From Owenia fusiformis (Eukaryota; Annelida; Polychaeta; Sabellida; Oweniidae), in the NCBI GenBank assembly GCA_903813345.2, contig CAIIXF020000008.1:25526822-25590821 (forward strand): DNA of 64,000 bases, read 5' to 3'. The translations under genes and the position numbers were made by a program. Below the pieces are notes generated by a model. That model was not told where the DNA came from, did no database searches, and saw only the letters and a list, made by a program, of their open reading frames with translations. Positions 34,624 through 46,600 of the stretch are shown piece by piece; positions within the stretch are counted from its first letter, which is position 1; every line of letters begins with the position of its first letter.

Positions 34624-37600
34624 TTACTCATTCAGTTGGGTTTCACATCTCATTCCAGTTGTGTTTTCTGGGCATCTACATCTGGGATCCCATATGTCAT
34701 TGCCAAAATCTTTTAGGTAGCACACACCTCCATTTAAACAAAAGCCCAAAGAATAATACCAGTTCCATCTTGCGCAGTCTGCTTCTGCAATGGCAATATT
34801 GAATGCATCAATTCTTCAATTATTTTTATTCATGATGAATGCGACCATATTTGATCTTCACTTAATGTGTACTATTCTATGTTGATATTACATGTATTAA
34901 TATTTGAATTACAAGGTTTAGAGAATATTTATTTTTTATGAGGACTGCAGTTATGTGTGATAATAAATGAAAATAGACAAGTGTATCATACAAATATACA
35001 TACGTTCGTTTCTGTCGCATGTTGCACCAAACCACCCCTCGTGACATTCACATGTGTAATAATGTCTGTCTCCATCGTGGAAAGTACATTCACCATTCTT
35101 ACAATACTCTGGCATTGAACAGTATTCTTCTGAAAGAGTAGATAGCTCGGTGTAATATTAAGGATGCTTCATCCTAAGTTTAACCCAGAGGAATTCACAA
35201 ATTATGACTGAAAGACTGTGGTGGAGCTGTTGGTATGTGTACTTAACTTAGAATTACCAATGCGCTGTGTAGGATTTGTTCAGAGGTCCAAACAATTAAC
35301 GATATTATGTTGATCAAGCGTTTTGAATCTTCCAAGGCTTGAAATAATGATGAGAAATTAAGATCTTGAATTGTATTCTCATCATGTGTAGTAAGAAAGA
35401 TTATAGACATACCTGACGTTTCATTACAAGAAATACCAGTGGTGAATGGTCGACATTGGCATTCGGGTTGAGCCATATGTTCTGCCATATAGTAGACATT
35501 TGAAGGTTTACAATAAGAGCCACCTTTACACATTTCCTCTTTATTAGCTTTCACAAAAGGACTTTCTGTAAATTGATTGTGTATGATATGTGTAGAATAT
35601 TCATTGAACGACGCTTTAGAATCATTGTATTTCATGGTTTTAGATATGGTTTTAAGTGGTAACTTTTATGCACATTTTCCGAAGTCAAGGTGTTTCTGGA
35701 TCTCCGATTGCCTAGATTATGACACAGGATGTTGATAATATAACGGGCTTTTGTCAATGTAACAAAAGCGAGGGGCTGAATATATTAAATGCAACTTTAT
35801 TCACAAAACAGATTCCAAATCGAAGAAACTTATTACAACTACACTATATTTTCTAGCTTTGTGCCAAATTAAAATCTGCAACTTGACTCATAAGTAGGTT
35901 TAAATCGAGAAAACAAAAAACTCGTAGCCAGGAAGTTCATCCATTTTGTTACATTGACATTCCGTCAAAGTAACTAGTTGTGGAACGGAGTAGTATTATC
36001 CGTAGGAATGAGGCCCGGGAAAGTCAGGCCAATGGGACCAATCTAGGCCAATGGGACCAATCTGAGCCAATCTGGGTCAATCAGGGTCAATCTGGGACAT
36101 TCTGGGACAATCTGACGCAATCATGGGCACTCAGGGACAATCAGGGAGCGATACGGGAGCCGGCGACCAATAGGCTGGCTCGAACCGATAACGTTTACTT
36201 CATTTAAAGATAACAAATTCCACCATCTGAAGATAACAAATTCCACCATCTGAAGATAACAAATTCCACCATCTGAAGATAACAAATTCCACCATCTGAA
36301 GATAACAAATTTCACCATTTATGATTTTTTCAACATTTTAAAGATAAGGTGATATACTATATAATGGCTGAGTTTTAGACAGGTCTGCCTAATCACGTCA
36401 TCTGCAGCAGAAAAAAAATAGGTAAGTTGAACTTTTTAAAAAAACAACTTAAGGTGCTATTCTAGGCCCGCATTAAGGGATATGAAAATTGGATGGGAAG
36501 CTGAGGAGCTAAGACATCCGCCCTACTGAGCTATGTAGAGCCATTGATGAATACGACTGTTAACCACCCGCTTATATACTGATTAGGAGCTACTTGGGCT
36601 GGAGAATATGTCACTGATTAAGGAGACTGAAATGCGATCGAGTCTCGAAACACGAGTCCAAAAATGTTTTTAACCCAAAATCAGAAGGACCGAAAATTAA
36701 AATCCGTTCGTCCGTTTAACATGGCAAATCCCATTGGCGCTGGGAAACGTCAGAAATTAGGGGGACCAAAAATATGTTACGGTCGAATTAGGGTACTCAA
36801 AAGCTATTTCAGACCAGCATTTAGAGATCGAAAAGCATGTGTGTGAGAAGTCTCCACGTCTATGGCATACAGATGAACTTAGTTGTTTAAAGGAGCCGAG
36901 CTCCTTTAAACAACTCGCGTACCGTACAGAATCCGAGCTGTATACTAGAGTATGCCCCCAGTAAGCAGCAGCATGATCGGGGAGAAACAAAATGACACAA
37001 AAAACGTAGGCATTGATGTATATGTTCATTTTATTTTAGCCAGAAACATTCTAAGTACAGTCAATACAGCTTTAATTCGTCTCTTCGCCCTCCGTCTTTT
37101 ATCCCTCAAGCTGACAGCTCTGTTTGCCATGAATTCCAACGTTTCTCTATATGGGAGGAGTTTTCTTCGCTCCTCTTGGGACAGAGTCACGTTTTGAAGA
37201 AGGATGTTGAGTATCACTTCAGAGATGACTTTAACTTGAGCCAATGTCATTGTTTTCAGCAGCACGCGTCTCTGTTTTGTAGTAGCTTCAGCTAGATATG
37301 TCAAAAATGGAACTTGCTTTCCAATTGCATTCATGTCACAAGGAGACCCACGAAGAAATAGCGTTTTTCTTTGCTTCAGTTGTATCTATCAATTTTTCGG
37401 CTGCTCTTTTGCGTGTTTTATGAGCTGGAATACCGGGAGGAACGAGGTTGATTTTTCTAGCTCCCTTTTCAATGGCAGGAACTCCTCTCTCCTGATCCCT
37501 ATCAGATATGTTTTCACCAGCTGGAGTGTTTGTTCTAGGAGTTACGTTAATAGGCCCAGCTCCGTTCTGCTTTTCAATGATGCGTGGTTCTTTCTGCTTT

Positions 37601-40600
37601 GGTGATGACTGATCTAGTAAACGTTGATATCGTTCGTAAGCAATCAATACACTTCTCCCGCTCATGTTCGACTGAATCCTATCCTGAACTCCCTCTCTAT
37701 TTATAGCTGCGGATATATTATTGTATCCTGATTAGGAAAAATGCGAGTTCTGACTCTGGTGACGTCATCACTATGAGGAAAGAGATCCAAAAATAGGTAG
37801 CCGTATGGAGCAGAGGTGGCATCGTGGTATGACTCCATCAACTGTCTCCACTTTGTAGGACTGAGCTGTCTGGCTAACGTCATGATCTGAGTCTTGTCCC
37901 TCAAAGCTTTAAACAAGACTAAATACTGCGTATTGAGCGCTATGGTTCGAGTACCTTTGTAAAAGGCCTGTTGACTTATAAACAGCACATTCAAGCATCT
38001 ATGGTGACAGCCTTGAGTAAACATGAGTTCCATCTCCTTGTTGTTAGCTACCTGATGAAGCAGGTCGTCCAGAACTATCACCGTACTCCTCCTATCTTTA
38101 GTCAGCTCATCTATCATTTCCCGACTAGGTAGGCCCTGGTGCAATTGAACATTTTTCAACTCCATTTCCATTTGATCGAAAAGCGGTTGATGAATGCCGT
38201 AGCAATACAGAACAGCTTGTGGTCCGGGAGGTTCGTACATGCCAGATAGGTTTTTCAACAGTTTATAAACGAAATGAGTCTTCCCGCTATTACTGCTACC
38301 AATGATCGAGCAACTCGTGCCATTTCGAAGTTTAATGAGGCTCTCCGTCTGCCACCAGTCCATGATTGGTAATGTTATGAAAATGGGAAGGCTCCTTCAT
38401 TTATATATCTCGTACATCCTTCGCTGGAATCCACGTGTCAAACTTGGAGGGCCAACCCTGCCAGTGGACTAGGGCTTCCTTTCCCCTCCCTCTCTTTCTA
38501 TACTTTAACACAGATTCGATTCTATGCTGGGCTGGTTCCTCAGAAATTTTCTGCATTTCATCGGCGTAGAATAGTCCCTTGATTATTTCTCCTTGTAGAT
38601 CTTCCAGGTAATATGTGGGAGGATCGGTAGCATTCCTACTCTTGATTCTAAAGTATTCCGTGGACCATTTCTGCTGATAGCCGCGATCGAAAATTCCCTT
38701 TGTAAAAGCCAGTCTCACCAAATCACCAATGTCGAAGCGATAATTGACAGCTTCATCTCTTTTAGGCTTACTCATGAAAAGGGTCTCGAAAACCTGCAGT
38801 TCGTTATCATCATCAACATCCGCAGGAGCCATTTTGATGCTTCTATGGAATGAGTGATTGTAGCTATCCACTATAGATTGGAGTTCATCGATATAACGAT
38901 TCGTGGCGTTATGGAACATATATCGGTAAATTTTATGCTTCAATGAACGAATAACTCTCTCCGCAAGGTGACTCTTCACGGTCCCTTGCGTCAGGAAGTG
39001 CCACACCCCTACACTTTTGAAATAGGCTTGAATCTTTTTGGATCGATACTCAATTCCTTTATCGCTGCGCAACCTACTAGGTTTGTCAGTGGCAAATATC
39101 TTCTTGAACGCCTCGATCATATCTTCGCTATTTTTGCTTTTGATTGGCTGCACCCACAGGTACCTGCTTAGACTGTCAATCATGATGAGAAGATATTTGA
39201 AACTGTCATTTTCCTCCGCATATTTATCCATCATGGCTAAATCTGTATCAGCTTGTTCTAGCATATGTCTCACCACTAGTTTTCTACGTTTAAATCTAGT
39301 CTTGACTCCCCTGTATAGACTGTAGGTTTCTTGTTGACTCAACCAGTCCCTGACATCAGCCTGCTTGATTCCCCGACCCTTAACCTCTCGCCAGAGTTGT
39401 TTAAAACCGCTGTAAGACCCCGGTCTACTGGGATCGAAATATATTGTTTTAAGCAGCTTAGACTGCAGCTTGCTCAACGTCATGATAGTGAATGAATAAA
39501 ACACAATGTAGGCTACTCATTTTATTTATTTATTTCATATAGTGATAATAGATATTGAATGGTTTCAACGACCTCCTGTTCATTTTTATACAGTACATTA
39601 TTCACGATATAGTCCATGGAATAACCTCGGCATCTCAACAACAGGAACATAGTGCAAAAGTGTCCACAGCTGGAACTGTTTAGATTTTGCACGCGTATGG
39701 CATTATACTGCTGTTCATTCGTGTACGCGGTGAGTCCATAGACATCTGGCGCATTGCCCAACGGATCAAAAAACTCCAGTTGTTTATGTCCAGCGTAATA
39801 ACAGGTCCAATGTTCTCCAGGGTGCCAACTCTCCTTGGTGTTGAGGACGTAACACTTTCCCTCTTTTAGACGATTCAGCATATGATCCTTAGCATAGACT
39901 CCCTTGAACGATGACTCAGTGTCAGGATGCGTATCCAATATGAGACTTATCTGCTCAGAGTCCATGGTCACTCCAGAATTATATTTCTCGATAAGTCTAT
40001 TTGAAATTTATCGGGGAAGGTTGCCAGCATCATCAAGTTTATTGGTTCCGCCAATGGTTCAGTAAACTGCGCACTCACTTTGACACTGCCTTTCTTGACT
40101 AAAGGAAAAGAGAATGTTTCGCTGGTTTTATCTTGAGCTTGGATATTGTACTTGAAAATGGCGTAACCGAAAGGGAATGACATCTTGTCAATTATCAAAC
40201 CCTCATCATCGTGGAGGTCTGAGAATAAACGATCATATTCGTTGGCGTATTGATTTTCATAGGGAGCATCCCCAAACACTGGTCTCAGAGCTCGTCCCGG
40301 GACACTGGTACCGTCTATGGCGACTTCTAAAAAGTTTACTTTGAAGTGATGATAATTGAATGGGTTTAGGTTGTAAGCCCCACTGGTAGCCTTCGATTTG
40401 GTGAAAAAATCAACAGCCTGGATGGTACATTCCCTTGGAAGCAATCGTGTATGCTATAAGAAGTCAGCCCCTGGGGAACTATCCATGAACGTATCTGATT
40501 ATGTTCATAAGGGTATACAGCGTTGCGTTCTTTCAATTCCATGTTATACGATGTGAGAATACCAGGAGACACAGTTATCATAGGAACAAGGAGATGAGCA

Positions 40601-43600
40601 TCAAGCAACTGAACTCTATAGTCTGCATCTGGCTCATTCGAAATTAGGTTGAAGGCATCTTCGCTGGGTGTCAGTTTCACATTGATCGGTACGCCATTTA
40701 AGATATAGCGATCCATTTGAAACAGGTCGTGTAAAATAGGACCTTGCAGCTCCACCTCTCTAGATACCATCACAAGTGTAGCTCTCCTCTTTAACCCTGT
40801 GTTGTTCCCAGATATGGTATTGCTATCATCTATGAAAGCTGAATTCTGAATAGTCCCTTCGTCCTTGTAGAAAAATTCGTTTTGCAATCTTGAGTTATGA
40901 GCCGCTGGTGACTGTGTCAGAAGTCTGTTTAGATGAGCCTTATAGGGGTAATAATTGCTGGAGGAGCTAACCACTTGGTGCTGCAGCATGACTTCTACTC
41001 GCTGCCATAAGGCATGCATCCATCCAGTTACTGGTGCTACGTTTGATAGAGAGGGAGATATATCCAAATTCGATCCATCACTCTTGGTGATCTTCAATTT
41101 TAAAAAGAGCTTGACGTCCTTCAGATTGATGAACTGAGAAGAGTTGTTTGGGATAACAAACTCCACTGGCGTTCCACGTGACAAGGGGTTCACAGGGCGA
41201 ATTTCCACGAAGTTGACTGTTGTCACACTGCTTTGAGTGCTGGGTGTCTCGAACAAGTTGAGGCTACCATCCAAAATGTCTCCACTAGAGCCATCTATTT
41301 TGAATGCCATATTTTATACTCCTCAGTTGTCCTCGTGCGTTTACTCTTGGGTGCTTAGTTAACTACTGGATCACTAGCCTGTCGTTTTCCCTTATATATC
41401 GATCTTTGACGTTCTATTTCCGCCTGTGCTCTTTCCACTACAGCCTCAGTTGGAGATATAACAGTGACTGGTTTCTTAATGATGTCAACAGAAATCCACC
41501 TATTTCTGTGTTTTCCACGTCCAATTTGAGTGATGATTCCCACCTCTCTATCAGATTTCAACAGTTGCTGCCACTTGTTGGTGTTATCTATATAAGGTAC
41601 TAGCTTAGGCATTCTTCTAAATCACTCTTTTTAAGTGTATTGTACAAGTCAGTCTCTGGTTGTTAAATGAGACAGATTGGTTGTCACTTCCTCTTATATA
41701 GAAATGAATTCTATCAAATTGATTGAATTTCACGGAGGTGTAGAGCACTGGATTGAAGTATCGCCAACCCTCTGCTGCCTCTATCCTCCTTAAGATGGAC
41801 TGTTTTCTTCCATTGACCACGCTTTCATCCATCAAATCGCAGAAAACATCCAGGTAGGCTACACTTGGTTGGTCTACCAATGCAGGAAGTCCTATTTGCA
41901 AGAGTCCTATTTTCCAATATCCTTCTAGGTTTAAATAACTAGGTAATTTCACTGTAAAATGCTCACTGGTGTTAAATGGGAAATATTCTCGGGAATCCCT
42001 ACTGTCCACGTGTAAATAATGGTCCGTATCCATCCTATGGTTCAATGTAAATGAGTGCTATTTGGACGAAGTGTCTCGTTTTATGCTACTAAAGTCCCCC
42101 CCCCCACTAGTTTTTACGTTCACTATATTACTTAAATCAATGTTACTGTTTTCTTCATAGGAATATTCTCAGATAATTGTTTTGGTTACCATTTTATAAC
42201 TCACCCTGTATGTTACTAATCCGTTAGATGATGTTGTGTCACCCTGTATATAAGAAAATGATTTCAGAGAACATTACAATTAAAGGGGTCATAAAGACTT
42301 GAGACGAGTTGGGACTGCTACAATTTTACTTACTTTGATTTATTTCATTAAGCAGTAACTCGAGAAATAATGTTTCAATTTGATTGTTTTGGACCTTAAA
42401 GTTTCAAAGACCTTTGACAATTAAAATTTAAAGCTAAAAGGAAACCCTAACCTGCTTTTTGAAACTTTATTACCACTTTAATTATTCATATTCTATAAGC
42501 GCGGTTAAAAGTGAGCACGGGTATGTGTTATCTCAAGAGGGTCAACTGATATACAGTCGAGAATATACAGTCGATATATAGCTAGTATGAGTATATGATA
42601 TCAAAGTCCAAGGCAAACTGTTGCTAAAAGCGTTTACACTCTTGAGAAGTGACTAAAAGAAACCATTTTATGAATTATATATCATGACAATGTACACATA
42701 TAATGGCTATGGATTTTCAAGAAGTGGGAGTTATGGCAGTTGACTACTATGGGAACACATTCAAGGAGGTGAGAGTTGTTTTTTGAATTGTGGGAACATA
42801 CTCTTGAAAATCAGATCAGTACATTTTAGCAGAAACGCGGAAAACACGAGCTAAATTATATGTTTCAGAAGTCTCGCTGCTGACTGAAGGGATCTCACAG
42901 AGCAGACGAACATGGCACTGTCAACTCAACTTAGAATGTTTCTTGATCGAAATACAGGTCTGAATTAGCTTTGAGAATTCTAATTAAAGTGTGACATATC
43001 TTTGGTCCTCTAATTTCAGATGTTTTCGAGTTTCAATGGGGATTCCTTTGTTCAACAGACACATGGGTTTTAATTTTGGGCCACCTAATTCAGTTTAAAA
43101 ATATTTTTGAGGCTATTATTTCGAGACTCATTTGCATTCCAGTCTCCTAATTTAGGTGAAAAAATATTTTTGGTCCTCTAATTTCTGATATTTCTGAATT
43201 TCAATGGGATTCCCCAGGTTATACAGACGTACGGATTTTAAATTTCGGTCTCCTAAATATCGGTCAAGAATATTTTTAGGCTGGTATTTCATGACTCGTT
43301 TGCATTCCAGTCTCCTAATTTAGGTGAAAAAGTAGTTTTGGTCCTCTAATTTCTGATATTTTTGAGTTTTAATGGGATTTCCCATGTTAAACGTATGGAT
43401 TTTATTTTTGTGGTCTCCTAGGTAATAAACTATTTTGAGGCTGGTATTTCGAGACTCGTTTGCATTCAAGTCTCCTAATGTAGGTGAAAAATATTTTTAG
43501 CCTGATATTTAGAGACCATAGTTTATGTTCCATGCGAAATAGAGGCAAGACGTGTTTATTCCTACTCAAAATAAATTGATCTTCTTTGCAGGTACATGGT

Positions 43601-46600
43601 TATGGGACTATAAAGACTAAACCTAGCAGAGGCATACCTAGAAGAAGCATCTTTACAAAGTAAACTACCAAATCTATCGGATTATAATGACTGTTTACTG
43701 CTATCTTGTAGCGTGCCAACAGATGTGTCAGCTTGAAGGATAAACGATCGGGACTAAAGATACGAATAAAGACCTCATTGACTGTATAAAGAATGTTTCT
43801 GGATCTAGATTAGTAAAAACAAGTCTGAAATTGCATTTGAGAATCGACTTAACTGTTTTTCTGTTGCAGATGACGTGATTAGGCGAGTTAGACCTGTCAA
43901 CCCATAATATAGTATATCGCCTTATCTATAAAATGTTGAAAAACCGAGGACTTTGGATCCATTTTATCTCAAAATGTTGGAAAACCTTATCTCTAATGAT
44001 GAAAAATGTTATCTTAAAATGGAGGAATTTGCTATCTTTAAAACTGGCTAAATAAAGTGTGTCATTTTGTTTCTCCCCGATCATGCTGCTGCTTACTGGG
44101 GGCATACTCTAGTATACAGCTCGGATTCTGTACGGTACGCGAGTTGTTTAAAGGAGCTCGGCTCCTTTAAACAACTAAGTTCATCTGTATGCCATAGACG
44201 TGGAGACTTCTCACACACATGCTTTTCGATCTCTAAATGCTGGTCTGAAATAGCTTTTGAGTACCCTAATTCGACCGTAACATATTTTTGGCCCCCCTAA
44301 TTTCTGACGTTTCCCAGCGCCAATGGGATTTGCCATGTTAAACGGACGAACGGATTTTAATTTTCGGTCCTTCTGATTTTGGGTTAAAAACATTTTTGGA
44401 CTCGTGTTTCGAGACTCGATCGCATTTCAGTCTCCTTAATCAGTGACATATTCTCCAGCCCAAGTAGCTCCTAATCAGTATATAAGCGGGTGGTTAACAG
44501 TCGTATTCATCAATGGCTCTACATAGCTCAGTAGGGCGGATGTCTTAGCTCCTCAGCTTCCCATCCAATTTTCATATCCCTTAATGCGGGCCTAGAATAG
44601 CACCTTAAGTTGTTTTTTTAAAAAGTTCAACTTACCTATTTTTTTCTGCTGCAGATGACGTGATTAGGCAGACCTGTCTAAAACTCAGCCATTATATAGT
44701 ATATCACCTTATCTTTAAAATGTTGAAAAAATCATAAATGGTGAAATTTGTTATCTTCAGATGGTGGAATTTGTTATCTTCAGATGGTGGAATTTGTTAT
44801 CTTCAGATGGTGGAATTTGTTATCTTCAGATGGTGGAATTTGTTATCTTTAAATGAAGTAAACGTTATCGGTTCGAGCCAGCCTATTGGTCGCCGGCTCC
44901 CGTATCGCTCCCTGGTTGTCCCTGAGTGTCTCAGATTGTCCCAGAATGTCCCAGATTGGCCCAGATTGGCTCAGATTGGCTCAGATTGGTCCAGATTGGT
45001 CCCATTTGCCTGACTTTCCCATTTGCCTGACTTTCCCGGGCCTCATTCCTACGGATAATACTACTGAACGGTGATGGTCTAGAAGGGCCAGTGTAAAATC
45101 AGGCAAAATTCTACTCTTTTGAATATATATATAAATGAGAAATACCAGTACGTTTATCATTGTGCGTTGTTATAACTAAGAATATGAAATAGCATCTCAT
45201 GTTTAAGTATTCCATGCGACGATAATGAGAAAGTAGTAATATTTCAAATACCAGTGTTACAATGACGACCAATCCACCCATCGTGACATGTACACGTGTA
45301 GTAATGAGAGTTCTCTTCCTCGTGTATTTCACAATCACCATGGTCACAGTACATGCCAGCACAAAACTCGTCTGAAGTAAAAGTAAAATTATGCCAAAGC
45401 TAAAATATTAATATTACACTTTGAATGGTCTTACAACGTGAAACGTGTAAAAACTTCTGAGAATGTGTAGCTTGACCTCCCGGTTAAAATCGATTGTACT
45501 TCAGTTTTATCTTATTAACAGGTGTTCCGAAGATCCGAATGTACCTGATGGTTGATCGCAAAACAACCCGGTGGTATAAGGTCTGCATATACACATTGCA
45601 TTAGATGTTTCACCATCGACCATACAAAAGGATCCATTCTTACACAAATCTCTCGCGTCCCAAGCAATGCACGGACTTACTGCAGTCGAACAATTACAAT
45701 ACATAATATTAGTCAACTGTATATAAGAACAACAAAGATTAGAAACGTCGGGTTTCGAGTAATTTTATCATTATTTATAAGAAGCAATCAACCAAATATA
45801 AGCATGTCAAAATGAATATTAATCACAGAATATAAAATTTCTATAAACAATATACATGCTGGCATCTAACCATCTGGTGAAATGACTGACACCCACTTGC
45901 GTATGAAGTCGCGTCGTTCATCGGAAGAATCTGGAAGCACGTTTGTGAAACTCCATGTGTTCTGGGCTGCCCAAGTATTCCGACGGTAACCATTCCGACA
46001 CTTGCCGAAGTATTCTGGGTTTACTTGTTTTATCAAATACAGTATATAGGTTGATTTTCAAATTGCCATTCAATTTCATGTTTCTTCAAGAGATGACTCA
46101 ACTGTTGATATGTATATTGCTGCCTCGTGCACAAAAAGCCTTCCATAGCATATCTGTTGGGAGATGGCAGATCCCGGTTGTGCGAAGTTTGCACCACGGA
46201 ACACCCAGGAGCAATTTAATATCAAAAAAGAATATATCAATATACTCAGGTTGGACTTCAATTCCAGAAATATGCCTAATTTTTAGAAAAATATGACTTG
46301 AAAAAATGGATCTCAATTGCGAAAAGTGGATTCACATTTCAGAAATTTACCCACATTTTAGGTCCAACATTTTCCCCGCAAAAATATTTGTGAATTTTCA
46401 GTTCTAATAAAATAAGTGAACTCGGAATACTTTAAGGTTGTTAGAATAGTTGGGCAAGAGTCCGAACACTTGGGTAGCTCAAAGTTGGGCTTCCACACAC
46501 GTTTGAACCATCGATCCGTATATTTATTAGTCCTTCACCCAGATTACGCACGGTACCTTCGAGATATTTCTCACACCAGGGATCTCCTTCAAACTCCGGA

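Larger units (their letters stand above)
35989..45065 (-). mobile_element. Polinton/Maverick, 9,077 bp, complete ends, no pPolB
   Basis: The terminal inverted repeats are 35989-36999 and 44057-45065 (about 1.01 kb, nearly identical), starting agtagtattatccgtaggaa. The 6-bp target duplication gaacgg is at 35983-35988 and 45066-45071; 6 bp is typical for Polintons. Minus-strand genes between the repeats, upstream to downstream: minor capsid, small protein, major capsid (frame-broken), adenain-like protease, integrase with chromodomain, packaging ATPase, two small proteins. Gaps are mostly under 50 bp. No protein-primed DNA polymerase B exists; its expected side (42046-44056) is about 2 kb of noncoding sequence. 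Autonomous Polintons are usually 15-20 kb, so this is an internally deleted element. It lies in an intron of paralog A with genes in the same direction as the host gene. Confidence 0.93.

Noticed and set aside
36121-36318. ORF with repeated FVIFRWWNLL units, and its copy at 44738-45013
   Set aside because: Translation of the five-copy 23-bp repeat within the terminal inverted repeats.
42046-44056. Remnant of Polinton DNA polymerase B
   Set aside because: No DTDS, YxG or other polymerase motifs in any frame that I could see; only noncoding repeats.
44515-44560. tRNA-like A-box (tagctcagtaggg) in the Polinton terminal repeats
   Set aside because: No B-box or cloverleaf follows; a short chance match duplicated with the terminal repeat.
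45876-46032. Apparent extra exon of paralog A (EYFGKCRNGYRR...)
   Set aside because: The paralog has no counterpart, phases do not fit, and the cggaatacttgg motif recurs at about 24020 and 46420, which suggests repeat sequence.
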